From NCBI GenBank assembly GCA_951813075.1, contig OX638343.1:3077571-3141570 (forward strand): DNA of 64,000 bases, written 5' to 3'. Positions within the stretch are counted from its first letter, which is position 1. Every line of letters begins with the position of its first letter. The notes beneath the pieces are model-generated. The model was not told where the DNA came from. It worked only from the letters and a program-made list of their open reading frames with translations, and did no database searches. A program made the position numbers and the translations under genes. The DNA is from Arenicellales bacterium (lineage in GTDB: Bacteria > Pseudomonadota > Gammaproteobacteria > Arenicellales > JAJDZL01). This document shows, piece by piece, positions 29,301-34,250 of this stretch.

Positions 29301-30757
29301 CCTACGCCAGCGATAACGGCGACATCATCCTCGGCGGTCCGGGGGTTGTGACGATCAGCGGTAGTGCTTCGCTTGTCTTGCGAGCGGGGGGAAACATAAC
29401 GGTGAATACTTCGATTGAAAGGATCGGTAGTGCGGACAGTACCCTGGCCTTGCAGGCGGCGGGCGATCTCAACATCAATGCCGACATCATCGGCCGCAAT
29501 GGCGCCCATAGTTTGATATTCGAGGCGGATTCGCCCGGATTGTCCAGCAACGATGGCACCGGAACGTTGAAGATTGCCAGCGGAGTCACTATCACATCGA
29601 ACAATGGTGACATCACGCTGATTGGCGCTGAGTTTGACATCGATACGTCAAGCAGCATCAATGCTGGAACAGGTGACATCCATGTCGCGCCGTCGCGAGC
29701 TGTTGCGATGACGATCAGCACGATGGCCAATCTGAGCCTTGCGGAAATCGGGACGTTCACCACTTCAGGCACGATTTACATCGGGACAGCGACAACGGGA
29801 CCAACCGGTACAGGAGGTGCGGGCAGTTCGATCTCGGCAATCTCGATCACAGTAAGTGAAGATCTGACCATCAGCGGCAGTGCATCGCTGGTTCTGGATT
29901 CCAGCGGTGCGACAACGCTGAGTGCAAATGTCTCGACAGACGATGGCGATATCACATTTGGGGACGCAGTCACCCTGGCCGGCAACGTGACGGTGAAAAG
30001 CAATGTGGCGATCGGCGCCACGGGCGGCGACATCACGTTCATCTCAATGCTGGACGGTGCCTATAATCTAATACTGAATTCAGGCACAGGCAACATATAT
30101 TTCGGTGGTGACGTCGGGTCTGCTGACAAGCTATCAGCAATTACGGTTAACAACGCTCACGACGTCACAGTAGCGACCACGATGTGGGTCGGTTCATTCA
30201 CACAAACTGCGGGAACTGGAACTACCGACTTCGGATTAAACACTGTTAACGCTGACACCTCTGTCGACGTTACCACGGTTAATATAAGAGGAAAAATCGT
30301 TACCCAAGAAGCCAGATTGACCGCTCAAGAAGATATCATATCGACCGTAGAAGTTGACTCTTTGACGATAGAGGCAAGTAATGCATATCTATTTGGTACC
30401 ATCGATGGTGTAGGTGGACGCGCTGCCAGCGATCTTATAGACATAAATAACAGGGTGTCGGGTGGTACGTATACGATCAATGATTCCATTGTTCTGGGCA
30501 CTGGATTAGGGACACGAACCCACGTGGAATTGTCCTCCTTGCCGCTCGCGACGATAACACCCGCCGCTGGTGTCTTTGCTTGGTTGACTCCGATGTTGCG
30601 GGCTTCCGTGAATGATTCGATCAGTGGTCCATACATCGTAACAGATAGTGAAGCGTCGTCCCCATTGTTGACCCCGGAACCCGGAACGGAGGATTACTAT
30701 GAAGACATTCCTTTGTTGTTAAAGACTCATGATGATGAAATGGTTGAGATGGAGTGA
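15770..30757 (+). CDS. TpsA1: giant filamentous-haemagglutinin-type exoprotein (about 4,995 aa)
   Basis: The preferred ATG at 15770 gives a 48-residue extended signal peptide (basic n-region, hydrophobic core VVLPLLFGAI, cleavage after VHA). The frame is open 16 codons further upstream. The TPS secretion domain follows (about 49-200), with ALNRVNGD and the hallmark NPNGVLFG at 131-138. From about residue 480 the protein is beta-helix-type repeat. A variable section is followed by about 24 copies of a 79-residue unit containing VELLGDVTVDSDSAGGD, interspersed with eight copies of a longer unit containing IDIEGTNIDLNGAS. A distinct C-terminal region (from about 30040) carries SFTQTAGTGTTDFG and ends in an acidic tail. 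Mature sequence is poor in Lys, Arg and, as far as I can see, Cys. By family it should cross the outer membrane through TpsB and act as a surface or released adhesin; the target is unknown. Confidence 0.92.
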   Translation: MITFRSFIQRKCRPVVATLGSLLRFRNVVLPLLFGAIMVCTDIPHVHAGPKDGNVVAGDANIVQLNPKLLEIIQGSDKVIIDWRSFSIDWDELVRFLQPDSDSIALNRVNGDTPSYILGQLTADGRVMLINPNGVLFGDSAVVDIGSLVATTIDIRNEDFMAGDYNFDVDSASGGTVVNRGRITAAEGGIVALVAPGVENSGVIVARLGRVALASGNSFALDFYGDRLIQIGVDDSVAERLLAPDGTELKALVDNSGGIYADGGTVMLMAASVAKDVVDYAINMEGIIEARTATERNGEIVLEGAGEGIVRVTGTLDASGRESGDTGGEVKILGSKVGLVGQAEVDVSGDAGGGEVLIGGNFQGRGPERNADFTTIGSEVAIQADALTTGDGGRVIVWSDRVTRFFGNISARGGSVSGDGGFAEISGKQHLQFAPNSIDLSAPKGLIGELLLDPLDIVISDGNGSDDSVFSGNNVINFNDDSTATYNITPAAFEAIDADITLQALRDITVNSPIDRDGSGDSTLTLQAGHDLIINADIKGTMGAHSFIFEADSPRSSSNDGDGTLKIASGVTIESNNGDITLIGAEFDINATSMTSIDAGTGDIYVAPSQASLMTISTTADLSLAEIGRFTTSGTIYIGTATTGPSGSGGPGISISVTGITVSEALTISGSASLVLDSGGRTTLSADVSTNGNITFEDAVTLAANVTVDSDANDDGAGGDITFTSTVDSTIHPLHGYRMLTLDAADGSVALQGVVGNTSSLTNLSGLSVTGGSITLSADVSTDDGDITFSGPVTLAANVTVDSDALGGTTGGNIKFESTVDGDYALTLDAGGGTVELQGAVGAATKLVSLAVTGGTIKLSADISTDNGAITFTGAVELVGDVTVDSDSAGGAITFTSTVISAAGGNRTLTVNAGSGAVEFRGAVGVTDTTDPTTKLASLTVDGGQIDLDTVATTGAIEIESGTGTNEGIDLNGASYKSDDGDITFRGPVDLHANVTVDSDADQDATDGDITFTSTVDGAHALTLDANLGTSGQNPVGGTVTLQGAAGGTTKLASLEVDSARVSLKSVSTTGFITINGNNIYLDGNYLSDAGHITIDVYTDAIAVLYLDGAVRVDSDAANRNIKISAWVTGGHMLTLDSGGGEVNVAGEIGSITKLASLTVVGGQIELHNVATTGPIDIEGTDIDLNGASYQSDDGAITFSGPVGLVVNVTVKSDANNDGTGGDIKFTSTVTSQTMSGVPNRWLTLDAGGGTVEFQGVVGGTIATTALRRLTVTGGKIELSANVSTDNGAITFTGAVELLGDVTVDSDSAGGDIKFTSTVDSASGGNRTLTVNAGSGMVAFEGAVGATTKLSGLTVDGGQIDLDTVATTGAIDIEGTNIDLNGASYKSENGVVKFTGPVDLHADVTVESDVDGSSAAGGKITFTSTVEGAQALVLNAGGGAVELQGAVGGTSATSKLASLAVTGGEIKLSANVSTDNGTITFTGAVDLLGDVTVDSDSAGGDIKFTSTVDGAHALTVNAGSGTVAFEGAVGATTKLSSLTVTGGQVNVDTVATTGNININGSTGIALNGATYASDNGDITFGGAGGVTISGSSDSTVSLQAGGNLTINTNITGRNGAHSLIFEADSPGLSSNDGTGTLKIASGVTITSNNGDITLIGAEFEIDTTSSINAGTGDIYVAPSQATAAMIISNAATGNLSNAEIGTFTTSGTIYIGTATIGPGGAGSSISASSITVSEDLTISDSASLVLRTGGDITVSNSIVKSGSADSTLALQAGGALTINANITGSMGAHSFIFEADSPGSSNNDGTGTLTIASGVIITSNNGDITLIGATFDIDTSSSIDAGTGDIYVAPSRAVAMMISTAASDLSNTNLSNAEIGTFTTSGTIHIGNATTGAGSSISATSITVSQVLTISGSASLVLDSGGATTLSAEVSTDDGDITFEDAVTLSADVSTDDGDITFKDAVTLGADVTVDSDVDEDTDDGAITFESTVDGGYGLTLDTDGGGAVALQGAVGATTKLSGLTVDGGQIDLDTVATTGAIDIEGTNIDLNGASYKSENGVVKFTGPVDLHADVTVESDVDGSSAAGGKITFTSTVEGAQALVLNAGGGAVELQGAVGGTSATSKLASLAVTGGEIKLSANVSTDNGAITFTGAVELLGDVTVDSDSAGGDIKFTSTVDGAHALTVNAGSGTVAFEGAVGATTKLSELAVTGGEIKLSANVSTDNGAITFTGAVELLGDVTVDSDSAGGDIKFTSTVDGAHALTVNAGSGTVAFEGAVGATTKLSELAVTGGEIKLSANVSTDNGAITFTGAVELLGDVTVDSDSAGGDIKFTSTVDGAHALTVNAGSGAVAFEGAVGATTKLSELAVTGGEIKLSANVSTDNGAITFTGAVELLGDVTVDSDSAGGDIKFTSTVDSASGGNRTLTVNAGSGMVAFEGAVGATSATSKLASLAVTGGKIELSANVSTDNGAITFTGAVELLGDVTVDSDSAGGDIKFTSTVDSASGGNRTLTVNAGSGMVAFEGAVGATTKLSGLTVDGGQIDLDTVATTGAIDIEGTNIDLNGASYQSEDGDITFRGPVDLHADVTVESDVDGSSAAGGKITFTSTVEGAQALVLNAGGGAVELQGAVGGTSATSKLASLAVTGGEIKLSANVSTDNGAITFTGAVELLGDVTVDSDSAGGDIKFTSTVDGAHALTVNAGSGTVAFEGAVGATTKLSELAVTGGEIKLSANVSTDNGAITFTGAVELLGDVTVDSDSAGGDIKFTSTVDGAHALTVNAGSGTVAFEGAVGATSATSKLASLAVTGGKIELSANVSTDNGAITFTGAVELLGDVTVDSDSAGGDIKFTSTVDSASGGNRTLTVNAGSGMVAFEGAVGATTKLSGLTVDGGQIDLDTVATTGAIDIEGTNIDLNGASYKSENGVVKFTGPVDLHADVTVESDVDGSSAAGGKITFTSTVEGAQALVLNAGGGAVELQGAVGGTSATSKLASLAVTGGEIKLSANVSTDNGAITFTGAVELLGDVTVDSDSAGGDIKFTSTVDGAHALTVNAGSGTVAFEGAVGATSATSKLASLAVTGGKIELSANVSTDNGAITFTGAVELLGDVTVDSDSAGGDIKFTSTVDSASGGNRTLTVNAGSGMVAFEGAVGATTKLSGLTVDGGQIDLDTVATTGAIDIEGTNIDLNGASYKSENGVVKFTGPVDLHADVTVESDVDGSSAAGGKITFTSTVEGAQALVLNAGGGSVELQGAVGGTSATSKLASLAVTGGEIKLSANVSTDNGAITFTGAVELLGDVTVDSDSAGGDIKFTSTVDSASGGNRTLTVNAGSGMVAFEGAVGATSATSKLASLAVTGGKIELSANVSTDNGAITFTGAVDLLGDVTVDSDSAGGDIKFTSTVDSASGGNRTLTVNAGSGMVAFEGAVGATTKLSGLTVDGGQIDLDTVATTGAIDIEGTNIDLNGASYKSENGVVKFTGPVDLHADVTVESDVDGSSAAGGKITFTSTVEGAQALVLNAGGGAVELQGAVGGTSATSKLASLAVTGGEIKLSANVSTDNGAITFTGAVELLGDVTVDSDSAGGDIKFTSTVDGAHALTVNAGSGTVAFEGAVGATTKLSELAVTGGEIKLSANVSTDNGAITFTGAVELLGDVTVDSDSAGGDIKFTSTVDGAHALTVNAGSGTVAFEGAVGATTKLSELAVTGGEIKLSANVSTDNGAITFTGAVELLGDVTVDSDSAGGDIKFTSTVDSASGGNRTLTVNAGSGTVAFEGAVGATSATSKLASLAVTGGKIELSANVSTDNGAITFTGAVELLGDVTVDSDSAGGDIKFTSTVDSASGGNRTLTVNAGSGMVAFEGAVGATTKLSGLTVDGGQIDLDTVATTGAIDIEGTNIDLNGASYKSENGVVKFTGPVDLHADVTVESDVDGSSAAGGDIKFTSTVEGAQALVLNAGGGAVELQGAVGGTSATSKLASLAVTGGEIKLSANVSTDNGAITFTGAVELLGDVTVDSDSAGGDIKFTSTVDGAHALTVNAGSGTVAFEGAVGATTKLSELAVTGGEIKLSANVSTDNGAITFTGAVELLGDVTVDSDSAGGDIKFTSTVDGAHALTVNAGSGTVAFEGAVGATTKLSELAVTGGEIKLSANVSTDNGAITFTGAVELLGDVTVDSDSAGGDIKFTSTVDSASGGNRTLTVNAGSGMVAFEGAVGATSATSKLASLAVTGGKIELSANVSTDNGAITFTGAVELLGDVTVDSDSAGGDIKFTSTVDSASGGNRTLTVNAGSGMVAFEGAVGATTKLSGLTVDGGQIDLDTVATTGAIDIEGTNIDLNGASYKSENGVVKFTGPVDLHADVTVESDVDGSSAAGGKITFTSTVEGAQALVLNAGGGAVELQGAVGGTSATSKLASLAVTGGEIKLSANVSTDNGAITFTGAVELLGDVTVDSDSAGGDIKFTSTVDGAHALTVNAGSGTVAFEGAVGASTKLSGLTVDGGQIDLDAVATTGNIDIEGSTGIALNGVTYASDNGDIILGGPGVVTISGSASLVLRAGGNITVNTSIERIGSADSTLALQAAGDLNINADIIGRNGAHSLIFEADSPGLSSNDGTGTLKIASGVTITSNNGDITLIGAEFDIDTSSSINAGTGDIHVAPSRAVAMTISTMANLSLAEIGTFTTSGTIYIGTATTGPTGTGGAGSSISAISITVSEDLTISGSASLVLDSSGATTLSANVSTDDGDITFGDAVTLAGNVTVKSNVAIGATGGDITFISMLDGAYNLILNSGTGNIYFGGDVGSADKLSAITVNNAHDVTVATTMWVGSFTQTAGTGTTDFGLNTVNADTSVDVTTVNIRGKIVTQEARLTAQEDIISTVEVDSLTIEASNAYLFGTIDGVGGRAASDLIDINNRVSGGTYTINDSIVLGTGLGTRTHVELSSLPLATITPAAGVFAWLTPMLRASVNDSISGPYIVTDSEASSPLLTPEPGTEDYYEDIPLLLKTHDDEMVEME
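19590..29210 (+). repeat. Tandem coding repeats of tpsA1 (237-bp unit and longer relatives)
   Basis: The basic unit is 237 bp (79 codons), for example 22303-22539 and 22540-22776, which look identical. A variant with GGNRTLTV in place of HALTV is 12 bp longer or more. Eight longer units, beginning near 19846, 21842, 23379, 24426, 25238, 26068, 27366 and 28664, punctuate the array, with one to five short units between them. All unit lengths are multiples of three. Copies differ mostly by a few silent bases, such as GACCGACAATGGTGCG versus GACTGACAATGGCGCC, so expansion is recent or copies are being homogenised. Confidence 0.92.
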
Positions 30758-30764
30758 ACTACCA

Positions 30765-31505
30765 ATGCGAAACGTTGTCAAGATGATTGCTGATGCGAAT
30801 CTGGGTTCCAGTTACAAAACGCCGCCTGTGCGTGCTAATGCTACCTTTGTTGTTCTGATTGGAACGCTATTTTTCAGTGTATGCACATATGGTCTGGCGC
30901 AGGAAAGCAATATTGAAATTGAGGAGGCCGTGGGCAGTCCGCAAATTACAGGGTTTCGTTCGGCTCAATTTGGCATGTCGGAATCGGAAACTCTCGAAGC
31001 CATAAGGCGTGATTTTGAACTTCAGCAATCACGGATCGCAAGCCAGACGAATGACGAAGATCGGACTTCGAGCCTGGTGGCGACAGTCGATGAGATATTT
31101 GCTGGCAGCGAACCGGCTCAAGTTGCGTATATTCATGGATACAAGCAGAACAAGCTGATTCAGGTCAATATTGTGTGGGGATCACCGGTAACTGAAGAGG
31201 TTGACCCGCAGACACTGGTAACGACCGCCAATGTTCTTCGAAAGTACTTCGTTAGCCTGGGTTTCGATCCTGACAGTACAGTGGTCAATACTCGCATAGA
31301 CGACAGGGTGTTTATCGTATTTCGTGGTGCCGATGAACAGGGGCGAATGGCGTTGCTGCAGTTGATCAGTAATCAAGTGCCTGCTGTGGAGGGTGAGGAA
31401 GCAGAGGAATTTGAGTCGCAGTTCCGGATAGAATCACTGTTGCTTTCCTACATCGAAAACATCAAGGATCCAGATATCTTCAGGATCGAGAAAGGTGATT
31501 TCTAG
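30765..31505 (+). CDS. Exported TpsA-associated protein, copy 1 (unknown function)
   Basis: The 246-residue protein begins MRNVVKMIADAN and has a long basic n-region, a hydrophobic core (about 27-43) and a likely signal cleavage at GLA-QE near residue 45. The cysteine in the core is not in a lipobox. The mature part has a GFRSAQFGMSESETLEAIR motif, an alpha/beta region with YIHGYKQNKLIQVNIVWG, and an acidic segment before a C-terminal amphipathic helix. I do not recognise the family. The FGMS.sE..eAI pattern recalls small periplasmic proteins of BamE/SmpA-like size, but that is only a resemblance. The ATG at 30765 lies 7 bases after the tpsA1 stop with GGAG about 10 bases upstream, so it is coupled to tpsA1. 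An upstream ATG at 30729 would overlap tpsA1. Near-identical genes follow tpsA2 and tpsA3. Confidence 0.82.
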   Translation: MRNVVKMIADANLGSSYKTPPVRANATFVVLIGTLFFSVCTYGLAQESNIEIEEAVGSPQITGFRSAQFGMSESETLEAIRRDFELQQSRIASQTNDEDRTSSLVATVDEIFAGSEPAQVAYIHGYKQNKLIQVNIVWGSPVTEEVDPQTLVTTANVLRKYFVSLGFDPDSTVVNTRIDDRVFIVFRGADEQGRMALLQLISNQVPAVEGEEAEEFESQFRIESLLLSYIENIKDPDIFRIEKGDF

Positions 31506-32358
31506 CCACTTCGCGACGCTATTATCTCTACGAGCAAGCGAAGATCGATACGATATGACGTCTGAAATATCGTCAGGCGATTGAGCCAATCATTGCGGCT
31601 ACCCATCTGAATACGATGGCTGGCTGGAACGCAGCCAGCCCAAGGACGCGTGTAGCGACAGAATGAAATTTCTGCTGAGCTGTAGCGGACACAATGAAAC
31701 CGGTAACCGCAGCTGGCGCTTTCACGATCGTGACGCGAACCGATGCGGCGCTCAGGATGTGACCGCGTCAGATGTCATTCAATCGGTGCTTACAACAAGC
31801 AGCATCCTTGCGTTCCACAGGGTGAGCCGAATGCGGAAACTTTAAGTGCTTGACAGGTGTCAGATTCGCATCTGGCGCATGCCCGGTGTGGGCGACGATG
31901 AGTTGCGTATCCCGCGTCGTCTGAAACGTTATCCGAAGGTTCTGGAGAAGGTCGGTCGGCTGCGACAGCAATACCAGAGCGTCAGTGCGCAGCATGACAT
32001 TGAGGTCATTGCCTGTTCATTTCGGAACTCGCCTGCCAGACGTTACACTACCTGCGCCTGACGATGCGCCGACAATTGGTGAACATCAATCGCATCACCA
32101 CGGAACTGATCGATGCCGACGGCGACCGCATACAGGTACGGCAGAATACACACCCCGATGTGCAGCAGCAAAAGCTGTTGTCTGCGATGGGAGTGACGCT
32201 GTGGATCAGCCAGCAAACCGGTTGCTGGTTAGACGGAATTGAGGTTATAGAAGTAGTGTTCTGACGCCAATTGCGAATTTGTTTTTAAGTTTCTGATTTG
32301 GAAAAAGAAAATTTTTCTATTCTTTAGAAAATGATAAAGATAAGTTAAGTGCAGGGGT
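31506..32358. other. Spacer between modules 1 and 2 with degenerate sequence
   Basis: No intact gene is supported. A perfect 8-bp hairpin (GGCTGGCT / AGCCAGCC, 31618-31640) lacks a T-run. The stretch about 31650-32270 has short frames in several registers, including a 66-codon frame at 32064-32264, and looks like a decayed gene. Its 3' part faintly recalls small phage terminase subunits, too weakly to name. The spacer before module 3 carries the same left and right ends but lacks about 470 bases between them, so these two spacers are duplicates of which one has a deletion. Confidence 0.45.
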
Positions 32359-32387
32359 TTGATATTAGATAAGATAACAGTTATTAT
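32359..32387 (+). promoter_or_regulatory. Sigma70-like promoter of module 2
   Basis: TTGATA (32359-32364) and TATTAT (32382-32387) are spaced by 17 bases, each with 5 of 6 consensus matches. Transcription would start near 32394, about 325 bases before tpsA2. The same promoter is exactly preserved before tpsA3. Confidence 0.55.
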
Positions 32388-32465
32388 TCAATATTGGTTA
32401 TTATTGATCTGACGAAACCAAAGAGATCCGGTTACAGCTGTGGGGATTGGGCAGTGAGGCGGAAC

Positions 32466-32495
32466 ATGGAAAACATACGACACTGTATGTTTTTT
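32466..32495 (+). terminator. Attenuator-like hairpin with T-run in tpsA2 leader
   Basis: The stem AAACATAC (32471-32478) / GTATGTTT (32485-32492) runs into six T residues (32490-32495), about 80-100 bases after the predicted transcription start. An ATG at 32466 with GAGG 6 bases upstream opens a short frame that reads straight through the hairpin, so translation could disrupt it. It might also simply terminate read-through from module 1. Confidence 0.4.
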
Positions 32496-32534
32496 CATTT
32501 CGCCGGTGTTCGATTCTGGCATCAGTGGACCAAG

Positions 32535-32723
32535 GTGAAGTTCAGGAATGAGTTGTTGAGGATTTGCGACGATGAATTGAAGTGCGATGATGTCATGCTG
32601 TCGAAGTATCGCGAAGCGCGCGTCGATGTAACACTGGTTCCAGCGTCAACCGGTCGCGAAGGCCTGACAGGATGCTCACCTCCGTGCATTGCGACGGGTC
32701 GAAAGAAGCTGTCTGGTTCATGA
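32535..32723 (+). CDS. Possible leader peptide overlapping tpsA2 start (copy 2)
   Basis: This is the second copy of the 62-codon frame whose TGA overlaps the TpsA ATG. Here it is also in frame with the ATG at 32466, so translation begun at the attenuator could run directly to the tpsA2 start (86 codons in all). Coding status is unproven. Confidence 0.25.
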   Translation: MKFRNELLRICDDELKCDDVMLSKYREARVDVTLVPASTGREGLTGCSPPCIATGRKKLSGS

Positions 32724-34250
32724 TCACTTTTCGCAGCTTTATCCAACGCAAAAGCAGGCCGGTTGTCGCAGCGCTGGGCTCATTGCTGAGATTTCGCAAT
32801 GTGGTGCTGCCACTGCTGTTTGGCGCGATTTTGGTCTTCACCCATGCCCAGCAAGTGCATGCCGGGCCGAAAGACGGCAATGTGGTCGCCGGTGACGCCA
32901 ATATTGTGCAGTTGAATCCGAAGCTTCTCGAGATCATTCAAGGTTCCGACAAGGTCATCATCGACTGGCGTTCATTTTCGATCGACTGGGACGAGTTGGT
33001 TCGCTTTCTGCAGCCCGACTCCGACTCAATAGCCCTCAACCGTGTCAATGGTGACACTCCATCCTACATTCTCGGTCAGCTGACTGCCGACGGGCGAGTC
33101 ATGCTGATCAATCCCAATGGTGTCCTGTTCGGTGATTCTGCCGTTGTGGACATCGGCAGTCTGGTGGCGACCACGATTGACATACGGAATGAGGATTTCA
33201 TGGCTGGCGATTACAACTTCGATGTCGATCGCGCATCGGGCGGTACGGTCGTCAACCGCGGCAGGATCACTGCAGCCGAGGGTGGCATAGTTGCGCTGGT
33301 TGCGCCCGGTGTCGAAAACAGCGGGGTGATTGTTGCACGTCTTGGACGTGTTGCGCTGGCCTCAGGCAATTCATTTGCGCTTGATTTCTATGGCGACAGG
33401 CTGATACAGATCGGGGTCGACGACAGTGTTGCCGAGCGACTGCTTGCGCCCGACGGTACTGAGTTGAAGGCACTGGTCGACAACAGCGGCGAGATCTATG
33501 CCGACGGTGGTACAGTGATGTTGATGGCTGCGAGTGTAGCGAAGGATGTTGTTGACTATGCCATCAACATGGAGGGCATCATCGAGGCGCGTACGGCGAC
33601 GGAGCGCAATGGTCAGATTGTGCTGGAGGGTGCGGGCGAGGGCATCGTCCGAGTGACCGGCACGCTGGACGCATCGGGTCGCGAGAGTGGAGAAACGGGT
33701 GGTGAGGTCAAGATTCTGGGTTCCAAAGTCGGTCTTGTCGGGCAGGCGGAAGTTGACGTATCCGGAGACGCTGGCGGCGGCGAGGTACTGATCGGGGGCA
33801 ATTTCCAGGGTCGCGGTCCGGAGCGCAATGCCGACTTCACGACGATCGGCAGCGAGGTGGCGATTCAGGCCGATGCGCTCACGACCGGTGACGGTGGCCG
33901 GGTGATTGTCTGGTCGGACCGGGTGACGCGTTTTTACGGGAACATCTCGGCCCGCGGTGGCCGTGATTCGGGCGACGGTGGCTTTGCCGAGATATCGGGC
34001 AAGCAGCATCTGCAGTTTGCCCCGAACTCGATCGATCTGAGCGCGCCGAAAGGCTTGATCGGAGAACTGCTCCTGGACCCGCTTGACATTGTTATCTCGG
34101 ACGGCGATGGAACCGATGATTCCGCGGTCAGCGGGGACAATGTCATCAACTTCAACGACGACAGTACGGCGACCTACAACATAACACCGGCAGCATTCGA
34201 AGCGATCGATGCGGACATTACCCTGCAGGCGTTGAGAGATATTACGGTGA
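32535..34250 (+). repeat. Long direct repeat: leader plus TpsA secretion region, copy 2
   Basis: Nearly identical to 15585-17300 and 58858-60573. This copy shares more with copy 3 than with copy 1, for example Arg in FDVDRAS and the SARGGRDSGDGG segment. Confidence 0.9.

Noticed and set aside
20885..29509. A 2,874-codon open frame on the minus strand, antisense to tpsA1
   Set aside because: It exists because the 237-bp unit is a multiple of three and has no stop in that frame. Its product is His/Arg-rich nonsense that mirrors the plus-strand repeats, and the plus frame has signal peptide, TPS domain and continuity.
31618..31640. GC-rich perfect hairpin after companion gene 1 as an intrinsic terminator
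   Set aside because: The stem is perfect but no T-run follows on either strand; I list it only as a structural feature of the duplicated spacer.
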